DNA of 32,080 nt from Prevotella sp. CAG:1320 (lineage in GTDB: Bacteria; Bacteroidota; Bacteroidia; Bacteroidales; Bacteroidaceae): the NCBI GenBank assembly GCA_000435635.1, contig FR882139.1, positions 1 to 32,080 of the forward strand. The letters run 5' to 3'. The notes below the pieces were generated by a model. The model ran no database searches and was not told the origin of the DNA. It worked only from the letters and a program-made list of their open reading frames with translations. Shown here piece by piece: positions 31,894 through 32,080 of this stretch; positions within the stretch are counted from its first letter, which is position 1; each line of letters begins with the position of its first letter. The position numbers and the translations under genes are program-made.

Positions 31894-32080
31894 TTTCCCG
31901 TCTCGTATTCAGTCTTGTCCTCAATGCCTGCCAGTTGGAAAGCTTCTTGTCTTTCTACGCATGTGCCACACTTTCCGCAGTGCTTCTCCCCACCTTTATA
32001 GCAACTCCATGTCTGAGAGTAGTCTATACCAAGACGCTTGCCTATGGCGCATATCTCCGTTTTGGACAGATGCGTGTAGG
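31890..32080 (-). CDS. queC: 7-cyano-7-deazaguanine synthase, C-terminal part
   Basis: Partial gene; the 5' end lies beyond the right edge. The visible 62 residues end with the QueC zinc-binding tail: TWSCYKGGEKHCGKC followed by GTCVERQEAFQLAG. The four cysteines are typical of QueC, which makes preQ0 from 7-carboxy-7-deazaguanine, ATP and ammonia in queuosine synthesis. The upstream THLSKTEICAIGKRLG block also fits. The TGA stop overlaps the ATG of the lipoprotein gene. The expected partner queF is not visible on this side. Confidence 0.9.
   Translation of the reverse strand, partial: YTHLSKTEICAIGKRLGIDYSQTWSCYKGGEKHCGKCGTCVERQEAFQLAGIEDKTEYETGK

Overview
The window looks like a chromosomal segment of a Bacteroidota bacterium, most likely Bacteroidales and perhaps Prevotellaceae. 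The evidence is the promoter style (a -33 TTTG about 20 nt before a -7 TAnnTTTG), the near absence of Shine-Dalgarno sites, signal peptides ending in AQ, and the gene families and their order (serC-serA-DUF1015, PafA-type phosphatase, eukaryote-like GlgB). It carries about 22 complete protein genes, a queC fragment at the right edge and two tiny reading frames at the left edge. I saw no tRNA, rRNA, transposase or cas gene.

Layout. 1-2858 is an A/T-richer block ending with a membrane-anchored, helicase IV-like SF1 helicase that carries an embedded PD-(D/E)XK-like nuclease segment; it is probably accessory DNA. 2859-3235 is a gene-free junction with quasi-palindromic repeats. ansA (minus) and uxaC (plus) diverge from a shared promoter region. 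5979-11222 (minus) is a close-packed run: 5'-nucleotidase, nudC, MFS transporter, ZIP metal transporter, exported nitroreductase. A short DnaJ-like gene (plus) converges on a PafA-type phosphatase (minus). 13940-17937 (minus) is serC-serA, then DUF1015 and a YigZ/IMPACT gene, with a terminator-like hairpin between serA and DUF1015. 18086-26146 (minus) is a seven-gene run: MORN-repeat protein, YhcH-family protein, glgB, membrane protein, two exported TPR proteins, DbpA-type RNA helicase. A hotdog thioesterase follows with its own promoter. 26784-27254 is a gene-free stretch with two short tandem arrays. An alpha/beta hydrolase (plus) is flanked by two candidate small RNAs. The right edge is queC, a lipoprotein resembling ABC substrate-binding proteins, and a large TPR protein (minus), with queC and the lipoprotein genes overlapping by 4 nt.

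The most interesting signal is non-coding. Three arrays (13728-13832, 26893-26980, 27094-27203) keep an exact 22-bp period built from a short quasi-palindromic core that occurs in either orientation plus a variable spacer. The first and third belong to one dispersed family (37 of 41 bases identical over one stretch, in opposite orientation); the second has an unrelated core but the same period. A looser set at 3016-3095 has a third core. Two gene-free stretches have the promoter-to-terminator layout of small RNAs: about 27255-27342 on minus, which resembles from memory the Bacteroidales-1 motif, and about 28521-28658 on plus.
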